From: Acidobacteriota bacterium
Lineage (GTDB): Bacteria; Acidobacteriota; Aminicenantia; UBA2199
Assembly: GCA_025456205.1 (NCBI GenBank)
Contig: JALOLA010000006.1
Location: 1-64,000 of the forward strand
Direction of reading: 5' to 3'
DNA: 64,000 nt
Each line of letters begins with the position of its first letter. Position 1 is the first letter of the stretch. Below are positions 36,061 through 43,147 of this stretch, in pieces. The notes under the pieces were generated by a model. That model did not search any database, had not been told where the DNA came from, and saw only the letters and a program-made list of their open reading frames with translations. Made by a program: the position numbers and the translations under genes.

Positions 36061-37831
36061 GTTTTCCCTCCTCCTGGGCTGGGCCCTGCTGTACCCCGCC
36101 AAGATAGGGCATTCCTATTATTTCGGGTTCATGTGCCTGCTGGCCGCTTTTGCGCTGACAAAGGCGTTCGCCCTGAAGAATATCGCCCTTAATCGCTTTT
36201 CCCTGTTTCTCCTGGCCTGCAATTCCGTTTTCATCTTCGCCGCTTATTTTTCCCCCTATCCGTACAGATCACTCCTTTTTGTCGCCGATATCGTGATGCT
36301 CTCGCTCTGGGCCGTTCTTCTCTTCCTGGAAAGGAGTGATACCGGGCGCTACCTGCGCCTGGCGGCGTGGATCATCTCCATTTCTTCGCTGGCAGTGACA
36401 ATAGCCTTTGCCCTGCGGGGCGGGATGCTGCCGGCATCGCCCTGCTTCAGGAACCCCATCCTGCAGGGCATCGCCTCGGCAATGGCCGTGCTGGTCTTCC
36501 TTCATGCCCTGTTGAAGCGCTACCGCCATGCCGATGCTTCCCTGCTGGCGCTCAACCTGGCCGCCGTGGTCATCAGCGTCTCCAAGGCGGCTTTTCTGGG
36601 CCTGGCCGTCTTCGCCGCGGCCATGGTCCTCCATTCGCGGCGCCGCTGGCTGCCCTGGCTGGGCGCCCTGCTGCTTCTCCTGGCGCTGGTCCCCAATCCC
36701 CTGCGGCGCGCGGTGACCCATTCCCTGAGCCACGACCCCTATGTTTTCGATCGCCTGGACATCTGGAGCATGTCGGCGCGCATGTATCGCGATGAGCCGC
36801 TGACCGGCATCGGCCCCGACCTCTTCAGCGCCGCGGCGCCGCGCTTCAATTTCGCCCAGGACAAGGGGGCGTCGCGCTATGGCAAGGTCCCGGAATCGCC
36901 GCACAGCGACTTCTGGAAGGTCATCGTCGAAAACGGGCTGCCCGGGCTGCTCATGGTACTGGCCGGGCTGTTCCTCGCCATCCGCGCCATGCTCTCGCCG
37001 TCCTGGTTCGAGCTGCCCAGGTTGCTGCTGGCGTTCCTGCTGGCCCAGATGCTGCTCTTCAATTTTGTCTTCAACCCGTTTTTTCTGCTGCTCTTCTTCC
37101 TGCTCCTGCGCGATCTTCTGCCGGCCAGGCAGAGGTTCGTCTCTCCGTCTCCCCTGGCGCGGCTCGCTTTCGCGCTCCTGCTCCTGTTCGCGCTGGTCGT
37201 GCTGTACCTGTGCCCCCTGGTCGCGGATCGCTGCCTCGAAAAGGCGGCGGCGGAGACGGACATCGCGCGCCGCTTCGCCCTGCTGCAGCAGGCGGAATTG
37301 TTCAGCCCGCTGGCGGAACGGCCGCCCCTGGCCAAGGCCGAGGTCCTGCGCGTCTTTGCCGCCAGGACCGGGAACATCGGGGCCTGGGCCGATGCCCTGG
37401 AGAGCGCGCGCCGCGGCCAGCGCCTGAACCGCTACGGCATCGATGCCCTGGTCGCGGAATCCACCCTGCTGCGGGAGTTCTTGGGGGAAAGGGTCCGCTA
37501 CCCGGCCCTGGGAGAAGAGATCCTGGCGCCGTTGCGCCGCGCCGAAAAGCTCAACCCCTTCAATCCGTTCATCCGCCTGCAGCAGGCCGCTGTATTGCGC
37601 GAGTTCGGCCGCACCGCCGAGGCCCGCCGGCTGGCGCAGGCAGCGCTGGACCTGGAGCCGGATTACGCGGCAGCGCTCGTGTTCCGGCACGAATTGGCCG
37701 GGCTCGCGGCGGATGACCCGGCGCTGCAACAGCGGCTCGCTGCGATCCGGGAAAAGGGAAAGCGCCTGCGTAGCCGCCCCGGTTCTTACCTGTTCAACCT
37801 CTACCGGCTGCCGGAGGGGAGCGGACGATGA
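36008..37831 (+). CDS. O-antigen ligase/Wzy_C-family membrane protein with TPR-like tail (2)
   Basis: The second ligase-like protein, 607 residues from ATG 36008, overlapping the first by 53 nt; GTG 35990 is the track start. It has about ten N-terminal helices, the ligase signature GIGPDLF and SPHSDFWKVIVENGLPG (His ~299), and a soluble TPR-like C-terminal ~210 residues (EARRLAQAALDLEPDYAAAL). Same plan as its neighbour, so probably an old duplication. Its place between two pseudopilins suggests pilin glycosylation, by analogy with PglL/TfpO; that is inference. Confidence 0.85.
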   Translation: MTIFKAISPSSQRFQEIEFSLLLGWALLYPAKIGHSYYFGFMCLLAAFALTKAFALKNIALNRFSLFLLACNSVFIFAAYFSPYPYRSLLFVADIVMLSLWAVLLFLERSDTGRYLRLAAWIISISSLAVTIAFALRGGMLPASPCFRNPILQGIASAMAVLVFLHALLKRYRHADASLLALNLAAVVISVSKAAFLGLAVFAAAMVLHSRRRWLPWLGALLLLLALVPNPLRRAVTHSLSHDPYVFDRLDIWSMSARMYRDEPLTGIGPDLFSAAAPRFNFAQDKGASRYGKVPESPHSDFWKVIVENGLPGLLMVLAGLFLAIRAMLSPSWFELPRLLLAFLLAQMLLFNFVFNPFFLLLFFLLLRDLLPARQRFVSPSPLARLAFALLLLFALVVLYLCPLVADRCLEKAAAETDIARRFALLQQAELFSPLAERPPLAKAEVLRVFAARTGNIGAWADALESARRGQRLNRYGIDALVAESTLLREFLGERVRYPALGEEILAPLRRAEKLNPFNPFIRLQQAAVLREFGRTAEARRLAQAALDLEPDYAAALVFRHELAGLAADDPALQQRLAAIREKGKRLRSRPGSYLFNLYRLPEGSGR

Positions 37832-37854
37832 TCCGGGCACGGCAAGGCGGGGGT

Positions 37855-37871
37855 TTGGCAGGAATTATGCT
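37855..37871 (+). promoter_or_regulatory. Sigma-54 (-24/-12) promoter of the second pseudopilin
   Basis: TTGGCAGGAATTATGCT has GG and GC 12 bases apart. GC to ATG is 32 nt, nearly the same as for pseudopilin 1, so the two promoters are laid out alike. Confidence 0.7.
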
Positions 37872-37901
37872 TAATAAATCATGGATGCATAGGGGGTCCC
37901 G

Positions 37902-38369
37902 ATGAAGACTAAAGGTTTTACTCTGATCGAGTTGCTGATCGTCGTTGCGATCATAGGGATAATTGCCGCTATAGCTATCCCCAATCTTTTGGTGGCTATG
38001 CAAAAAGGACGCCAGAAGTCCACCATGGCCGACATGACCTCGATCGGGGGCGCCATCGAATCCTACCTGGTCGACTGGGCCATCGCCCCCGCCTCCGGGG
38101 CCACCGATGTCACGGCTTTGAACCAGAGCTGGTTCTGCCCTTTCTACATCAAGCTTTTCCCCTTGCAGGACGGCTGGAACACCACCTTCGCCTACCAGGC
38201 CGGGGAAGGGATGGATTTCGATTTCTACTCGGTGATGTCCTGGGGGAAGAACAAATTCGATGACGGCATGGCGGCCGGTGAATACCCGGTTCTGACTTTA
38301 TCCGACTTCAACAACGATCTCATTTATTGCAATGGCCGCTTCACCTTGTCGCCCATCGTTAAGAGATAG
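37902..38369 (+). CDS. GspG-like pseudopilin 2
   Basis: Paralogue of the 34130 gene, also 155 residues: leader MKTKG, then FTLIELLIVVAIIGIIAAIA, IESYLVDWAIAP, DGWNTTFAYQ and LSDFNNDLIYCNGRF, ending IVKR. Unlike pseudopilin 1 it has two cysteines in the globular part (WFCPFY and IYCNGR), which could form a disulfide bridge. It has its own sigma-54-type promoter, so it can be expressed independently of the ligases. No terminator is seen before the convergent DUF1573 gene. Confidence 0.9.
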   Translation: MKTKGFTLIELLIVVAIIGIIAAIAIPNLLVAMQKGRQKSTMADMTSIGGAIESYLVDWAIAPASGATDVTALNQSWFCPFYIKLFPLQDGWNTTFAYQAGEGMDFDFYSVMSWGKNKFDDGMAAGEYPVLTLSDFNNDLIYCNGRFTLSPIVKR

Positions 38370-38433
38370 CGATTAAAAAAAGTCGCCCTGGCGGGTGGTC
38401 CGGCGCGCCCGTTGGTTTCGCTACCGCCGCTGG

Positions 38434-39111
38434 TCAGTCGATCTCGGCCTCCAAACGAACGAAAATATAGGGCGAGCGATAGTCGTTGGTGCGGATCTTG
38501 ACCATGTTGTTGAACGTCCCTTTTTCGAACGGGGTGAAGGTGAGGATGATCTCGGTGCTCTGCCTGGCACCGACGGCGTTGGTCTTGAAGGCCAGCGACA
38601 CTTCCGGGCTGCTGCTCACCTCGAGGATGCGCAGGTCGAGGTTGCCGAGGTTGCTCAGGTTGAGCTTGCGCACGTAGGCCTTGCCGCTGGCGACTGCACC
38701 GAAGGGGATGTGGCCGGGCTTCATGTCGGCCTGGGCGAAGTCCTTGACGAAGACGGTGCCGCTGACGGCCAGGCGCGTCTCCGCCATGTCGGGGTCGTTG
38801 CTGTTGACGGTGATGGTCTTGATGACCTTGCCGTTGTAGCCGCTGGTGTTGAACTTGCCCGCGATCGTCCCTTTCTCGCCGGGCTTGTATTCCTTCTTGG
38901 CCAGCGCCGCCGTGGTGCAGCCGCAGGCCGGGATGATGTTCTTGATGATCAGCACCTCGTCGCCGCTGTTCTCGAATTCGAAAACGATGTCGATGGTCTT
39001 GCCGCTGGCCACCTGCCCGAAATCGAAGGTGGTGCTCTTGAACTTGATGGCCGGCTTGGCGAACAGGGCGGTGGAAGCCAGTAAGAGAGCGATGATCATG
39101 ATCTTTTTCAT
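38434..39111 (-). CDS. DUF1573 protein, exported
   Basis: A 225-residue periplasmic protein with a signal peptide ([20 protein letters not shown]). It has two Ig-like/MSP-type repeats: [20 protein letters not shown] with ACGCTTA (a DUF1573 hallmark), then [16 protein letters not shown]. The start at 39111 overlaps the lpxD stop (ATGA) and follows GGAGGA. The track's 551-residue frame fuses this gene with an lpxD shadow. Role unknown; in this operon it may assist outer-membrane assembly. Confidence 0.85.
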   Translation of the reverse strand: MKKIMIIALLLASTALFAKPAIKFKSTTFDFGQVASGKTIDIVFEFENSGDEVLIIKNIIPACGCTTAALAKKEYKPGEKGTIAGKFNTSGYNGKVIKTITVNSNDPDMAETRLAVSGTVFVKDFAQADMKPGHIPFGAVASGKAYVRKLNLSNLGNLDLRILEVSSSPEVSLAFKTNAVGARQSTEIILTFTPFEKGTFNNMVKIRTNDYRSPYIFVRLEAEID

Positions 39112-40130
39112 TTTTCCTCCATTTTTGCGATCTTTTTCTCGAGCAGCCGCAATTTTTCCCGCATGGCCGCCAGGTTCCTGGCCAGGACCATGTTCTTGCG
39201 CCATTCGCCGATCTCCTGGTGTGGGATGCCGGCAACGATCGTCCTGGACTTGATCGTGCCGGTGACGCCCGACTTGGCGGCGATCATCACGCCGTCGGCG
39301 ATGCGGATATGGTCGGCGACGCCGACCTGGCCGCCCATGATCACCTGGGCGCCGACGTGCGTCGAGCCGGAGATGCCGGTCTGCGCCGATATGGCGCTGT
39401 CGCGGCCGATGTGCACGTTGTGGCCTATCTGCACCAGGTTGTCCAGCTTGACATTGTCCTCCAGCACCGTCTCCTCGATGGTCGAGCGGTCGATGCAGGT
39501 GTTGGCGCCGATCTCGCAGCCGTTGCCGATGATCACCCGGCCCACCTGCGGCACCTTCACCGCGGCGCCCTCGGCGGTGCGCCCGAAGCCGAAGCCGTCG
39601 GCGCCGATGACCGCGCCGGGGTGGATGATGACGTTGTCGCCGATCGCCACGTTCTCGCGGATGACGGCATTGGCGTAGATGAGGCAATCGCGGCCGATGA
39701 CCACGTCGTGGTAAATGACCGCGCCGGAATGGATCTCGCTGCCGGCGCCGACGCGGCTGCGCTCGCCGACGAAGGCGCAGGGACCGATGCTGACGCCGGC
39801 GCCCATCTCGGCCGTGGCGGCGACGCAGGCGCTGGCGGCGATCCCCTGCCAGAAGGGGCGCCGCGGATGGAAATGGGCCAGCAGGCGGGCGAAGGCCAGG
39901 TGCGGGTCGGCGACAAGGACGAGGTTGGCGTAGGCGATGGAGCTGTCCGCGGCCACGATCAGCGCCCCGGCGCGCAGCGCGGAAACGTCCGCGTCCGCGC
40001 GGCCCCTGGCGACAAAAGCGATATCGTGCGGCCCGGCCCGGTGCAGGGCCTGGATGCCGCTGATTTCCAGGGCGCCGTCGCCCCGCCATTCACCGCCGAC
40101 CAGGGCGGCGATCTCTTTCAGTTCAGGCAT
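39108..40130 (-). CDS. lpxD: UDP-3-O-(3-hydroxyacyl)glucosamine N-acyltransferase
   Basis: Third step of lipid A synthesis: moves a 3-hydroxyacyl chain from ACP to the 2-amino group. The 340-residue length fits LpxD. There is an N-terminal uridine-binding domain ([20 protein letters not shown]) and then a left-handed beta helix of hexapeptide repeats with the catalytic-histidine region [18 protein letters not shown]. The C-terminal helices end in a coiled lysine/glutamate stretch. SD AAGGAGG lies before the ATG. Its presence shows that the organism makes lipid A. Confidence 0.95.
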   Translation of the reverse strand: MPELKEIAALVGGEWRGDGALEISGIQALHRAGPHDIAFVARGRADADVSALRAGALIVAADSSIAYANLVLVADPHLAFARLLAHFHPRRPFWQGIAASACVAATAEMGAGVSIGPCAFVGERSRVGAGSEIHSGAVIYHDVVIGRDCLIYANAVIRENVAIGDNVIIHPGAVIGADGFGFGRTAEGAAVKVPQVGRVIIGNGCEIGANTCIDRSTIEETVLEDNVKLDNLVQIGHNVHIGRDSAISAQTGISGSTHVGAQVIMGGQVGVADHIRIADGVMIAAKSGVTGTIKSRTIVAGIPHQEIGEWRKNMVLARNLAAMREKLRLLEKKIAKMEEK

Positions 40131-40992
40131 GTTCCTCCTTGTCGAGCAGGAAGGTCAGCTTGGCGCCATAGAGCATGATGCCCATGGTGACCTCCATCCA
40201 GAACCCGAAGAGGATGATGGCCACGATCGGGTCCTGCATCTTCTTCAGCAGCGAGATGTTCACCAGGTAATAGGTGTAGGCCCGCTTGACCAGTTCCCAG
40301 AGCAGGGCCGAGAACAGCGAGGCGACCAGCGCCGCCATGCCCCCGACCTTCTTTTCCGGTATCCACTTGAACAGGATATAGAAGAAGAGGAAGGTGATCA
40401 GGAAGGGCAGGACGTACCTGACCAGGAAGCCGTTGACGGCGCGCACCACGGCGGGGTCGATCGGGGCCCGGGTGGCCAGGTCCTGTTCGACCATGGTGGT
40501 GATGGTCGAGGTCAGGCCGGTGGCCAGGAAGGAGGCCACGATCAGGATGACGACGATGAAGAGCAGGCCGAACTCCTTGAGGCGCTTGCCGAAAAACGCG
40601 CGCGTGATGTCGATGAAGAACATGTCGTTGATGAACTGCACCATCTTCTTGAAGACCAGGATGCCCAGGAAGAGGAATAGGCCCAGGCCCAAGAGGCCCA
40701 TGTCGCCGATGCGCGAGGTCAGGTCGGCGGCGTCCTGGAAGAACACCGGGGCGATCTGCTGGAAAAAATCGGGAGAGAACGGGTAGACGTTCTGCAGGGC
40801 GCTGTCCGCGGCGCCGAAGATGCCGGCGAACAGGTAGAAGAAGAAGATCAGCAGGAAGAACGAGGAAAAGATGGAGTAATAGGCCAGGATGGAGGCCTTG
40901 TCGATGCCGCCTTCACCCAGGAACTGCACCAGCGCCCTGCCCGTGCTCTTCAGCAGATTCCAGGGCGCCATGATGTTCGCTTTGCTCTTCAT
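40123..40992 (-). CDS. YihY/virulence factor BrkB family membrane protein
   Basis: A 289-residue inner-membrane protein of the YihY (formerly 'RNase BN') family. It shows [37 protein letters not shown], and [20 protein letters not shown], with six hydrophobic helices and [14 protein letters not shown] near the end. Function is unclear in the family; transport or envelope roles are proposed. It overlaps lpxD by 8 nt. A start at residue 8 (40971) is also possible. Confidence 0.88.
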   Translation of the reverse strand: MKSKANIMAPWNLLKSTGRALVQFLGEGGIDKASILAYYSIFSSFFLLIFFFYLFAGIFGAADSALQNVYPFSPDFFQQIAPVFFQDAADLTSRIGDMGLLGLGLFLFLGILVFKKMVQFINDMFFIDITRAFFGKRLKEFGLLFIVVILIVASFLATGLTSTITTMVEQDLATRAPIDPAVVRAVNGFLVRYVLPFLITFLFFYILFKWIPEKKVGGMAALVASLFSALLWELVKRAYTYYLVNISLLKKMQDPIVAIILFGFWMEVTMGIMLYGAKLTFLLDKEEHA

Positions 40993-41004
40993 CGGCCGCA
41001 GAGG

Positions 41005-41026
41005 GGGGAAGACGCGCGCCTTCCCC
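41005..41026 (-). other. Stem-loop between atpE and yihY, no T-tract
   Basis: GGGGAAG and CTTCCCC form a 7-bp stem with an 8-nt loop in the 47-bp gap. Without a T-run it is more likely an RNA-stability element, which could separate abundant atpE mRNA from its downstream genes, than a terminator. Confidence 0.4.
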
Positions 41027-41039
41027 TGTCAGGCACGGG

Positions 41040-41381
41040 CTACTTGACCGTGTAGTTGCCCCACTTGACGAAGAAGAGGATGAGGTCGATGAGCAGGACG
41101 TAGATGACCAGGGATTCCATCAGGGCCAGGGCGATGATCAGCAGGCCGCGGATGGAGTCGGCCGAGGCCGGGTTGCGGGCGATGTTGTCCGAGGCGGTGC
41201 AGAACGCCTTGGACTGGCCGAGGATGCCGACAATGGCGGCCACGGTCAGGCAGACGCTGCCGATGAGGATGGTCCAGAAGAACAGCGACGTCACGGGCAT
41301 GGTCTTGTCCGGGCTCTGGGCCGGCAGCGCCGCCGTCAGGGCGAGCAGTCCGGCGATGAGCAGCAGGGTTTTTTTACTCAT
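41040..41381 (-). CDS. atpE: ATP synthase F0 subunit c, with signal peptide and Na+-binding signature
   Basis: Ring subunit of the F0 rotor. The 113-residue protein is longer than usual because it begins with a signal-like sequence (MSKKTLLLIAGLLALTAALPAQS). Two hydrophobic helices flank the polar loop NIARNPAS. Ion-binding residues are Gln56, Glu89, Ser90 and Tyr94. Gln and Glu are 33 apart and Tyr follows Glu by 5, the spacing of Gln32/Glu65/Ser66/Tyr70 in the sodium-dependent Ilyobacter c subunit. The glycine-rich helix-1 motif is weak (VAAIVGILGQS). AAGGAG lies upstream. Confidence 0.93.
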   Translation of the reverse strand: MSKKTLLLIAGLLALTAALPAQSPDKTMPVTSLFFWTILIGSVCLTVAAIVGILGQSKAFCTASDNIARNPASADSIRGLLIIALALMESLVIYVLLIDLILFFVKWGNYTVK

Positions 41382-41400
41382 GGTTGAGTCACTCCTTTTA

Positions 41401-42114
41401 TTAGTGTTCCGAAGCGATGGCGCCGGCCAGGTAGACCGACGACAGCATGATAAATATGTACGCTTGCAGAAGGGAAGTGAAGATGGCCATGGCCATCATG
41501 GGCAGCGGCGCCACGAAAGGGACCAGCGACACGATGATGATGATCACCAGGTCCTCGCCGAAGATGTTGCAGAATAGACGGACGGTCAGGGACATGGGGC
41601 GGGAGAAGTGCGAGATGAACTCAATGGGGAAAAAAAGCCAGCTCAGCCACCATTTCGGACCGGCGAAGGTCTTCAGGTAGCCGAAAAAACCGTGCTTTTT
41701 CACGCCCTGGGCGTGGTAGTAGAGGAAAATGAAGATGGCGCATCCGGCCGGGACGTTCAGGTTGGCCGTGGGCGAGGCCATCTCCGGCAGCAGCCCCAGC
41801 AGGTTGCAGGAGGCGATGAACAGGCCCAGCGTGCCCAGCACCGGGATGAACTTTCGGCCCTCGTGGCCGATCATGTCGTCGACGGTGGAGCGGAAGAAAA
41901 GATAGATCGACTCCAGCATGGCCTGCATCCTGGCCGGGAACAGCGACAGGTTCTTGACGGTCAGCTTGAAGAACAGCACCAGGGCCAGGGTGGCGATGAA
42001 GGCCATGATGACATGGGCCGGCAGGGGGTCGCCATGGACGCGGATGCCGGCGAGGCCGGCAACCGAGCGCAGCAGCCCGTTGATCCAGACGGCGAACAGC
42101 GGGTTATGTTCCAT
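41401..42114 (-). CDS. atpB: ATP synthase F0 subunit a
   Basis: Stator subunit that forms the ion half-channels next to the c ring. The 237-residue protein has five or six hydrophobic helices, SRPMSLTVRLFCNIFGEDLV with the essential arginine, and LQAYIFIMLSSVYLAGAI at the C-terminus. It is followed after 19 nt by atpE and overlaps the 3' end of the interrupted atpI frame by 11 nt. Confidence 0.95.
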   Translation of the reverse strand: MEHNPLFAVWINGLLRSVAGLAGIRVHGDPLPAHVIMAFIATLALVLFFKLTVKNLSLFPARMQAMLESIYLFFRSTVDDMIGHEGRKFIPVLGTLGLFIASCNLLGLLPEMASPTANLNVPAGCAIFIFLYYHAQGVKKHGFFGYLKTFAGPKWWLSWLFFPIEFISHFSRPMSLTVRLFCNIFGEDLVIIIIVSLVPFVAPLPMMAMAIFTSLLQAYIFIMLSSVYLAGAIASEH

Positions 42115-42489
42115 GACGGCCGCTGCCCGGCATCTGCCGCAGGCCGGCGCTGACGATGCCCAGGTAGATCATCGACAGTCCCTGGATGAGGAAGAGGACG
42201 CCCTTCCCGGCCACGAGGCTGGCAGCGAAAAAGATCCCGGCGATGACCAGGAGTTTTGCCAAGCCCGTCATGAAGAACATCGTTTTTCCCTTGCCTTTTT
42301 CCAGGATCCGCTCAGCCTGCCGTACCAGTACGTGAAAACCAGCGATACCGGCGGCGGCGCCGGCAAGGGAAATTATACAATACTTGGCGTTTTTTGTAAA
42401 AAAAAAATAAGCAGCAGCGCCAGCGCCTCGGCGATGACCGTGTCGCGGACGATGCCGGCGGGCAGGCCGCGGCTATTTTTTTCCGTCAT
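42104..42489 (-). pseudogene. atpI: atpI (ATP synthase subunit I) interrupted at a T10 homopolymer
   Basis: Not in the ORF track. From ATG 42489 the frame reads MTEKNSRGLPAGIVRDTVIA, EALALLLIFF and then runs into a tract of ten Ts and stops 8 codons later (TAA). Shifting -1 at the tract (equal to eleven Ts) restores an open frame to 42104: TKNAKYCIISLAGAAAGIAG, EKGKGKTMFFMTGLAKLLVI and a final GLRQMPGSGRHGT, a four-helix AtpI-like protein of ~128 residues. The zero frame at the tract is U UUU UUA. It could be a programmed shift, phase variation, a true mutation or a sequencing indel. Confidence 0.75.
42372..42400 (-). promoter_or_regulatory. Strong promoter-like sequence inside atpI, ahead of atpB
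   Basis: On the minus strand TTTACA (42400-42395), 17-bp spacer, TATAAT (42377-42372). It lies just after the T10 tract. If used, it would drive atpB-atpE with a leader of about 250 nt. Confidence 0.6.
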
Positions 42490-42697
42490 GGCGTCTCGTC
42501 TGCGCGAACAGGTTGTAAAAACCGGCCAGGATGCCGTAGAGGATGAAGGCCATGGTGAGCCAGGGATCGGTCTTCAGCCAGCGGTCCAGGAAATGGCCGA
42601 TGACGAAGCCGACCACGATGGAGGCGGGGAACATCAGGCCGACCGAGGAGTATTCCAGCCATTTGCTCCTGCCTTCCTTCAGGGGTGGGGCGGCCAC
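42473..42697 (-). CDS. atpZ: AtpZ/'gene 1' F0F1-ATPase accessory protein
   Basis: A 74-residue two-helix membrane protein: YSSVGLMFPASIVVGFVIGH, FLDRWLKTDPWLTM, FILYGILAGFYNLF. It fits the small F0F1_ATPase gene1 family (AtpZ/AtpQ), which sits next to AtpI/AtpR and is thought to help c-ring assembly or Mg2+/Ca2+ entry. It overlaps atpI by 17 nt. First gene of the atpZ-I-B-E cluster. Confidence 0.85.
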   Translation of the reverse strand: MAAPPLKEGRSKWLEYSSVGLMFPASIVVGFVIGHFLDRWLKTDPWLTMAFILYGILAGFYNLFAQTRRHDGKK

Positions 42698-42731
42698 CGC
42701 TTACGCCGCCGGCACGGCAGCGCGGCGCCGT

Positions 42732-43088
42732 TCAGTAGTCCTCGTCCTCTTCGTCATCTTTGAGGTCGAAGCCGTCCAGGTCCTCTTCGGACTCCTCGTC
42801 GCCGAAATTCTCCTCTTCCTCGTAGTAGTTGGCGGCGTCGAAATCCTCCTCGCCGAACTCGTTCTTGCGGGTTTCGATGGTCTTGAAGAATTCGTCCTCG
42901 TCCTCGAAATGGCGGATGAAGTTCGTATCGAGCTCGCTGTAGAACAGCTCCAGATAGTCGTCCTCGATGTAGCAGAACACCGACATGTGCTCGTCGCTGT
43001 CCAGGTCGCCGACCACTTCCACGATCTTGGTGGCCGCCGCTTTCAGCGTGTCGAGCGTCTGCCACGAGATGATTTCCAATTGTTCCAT
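42732..43088 (-). CDS. Small acidic cytoplasmic protein of unknown function
   Basis: A 118-residue protein with no recognised family. Residues 1-75 could fold (MEQLEIISWQTLDTLKAAAT, then YIEDDYLELFYSEL). From ~76 it is almost entirely Asp/Glu (EEEENFGDEESEEDLDGFDL), a disordered tail. AAGGAG is 9 nt before the ATG. It lies 35 nt upstream of atpZ on the same strand, so co-transcription is possible. Confidence 0.7.
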   Translation of the reverse strand: MEQLEIISWQTLDTLKAAATKIVEVVGDLDSDEHMSVFCYIEDDYLELFYSELDTNFIRHFEDEDEFFKTIETRKNEFGEEDFDAANYYEEEENFGDEESEEDLDGFDLKDDEEDEDY

Positions 43089-43147
43089 CGGCGCGCACTC
43101 CTTCGAGATTTTTTATTGTCTTTATTTAAGTGGTTATAATCTTTTTG

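Noticed and set aside
38434-40089. 551-residue frame joining DUF1573 and an lpxD shadow
   Set aside because: The first ~325 residues are arginine/proline-rich antisense-type sequence in another lpxD frame; the real start is the signal peptide at 39111.
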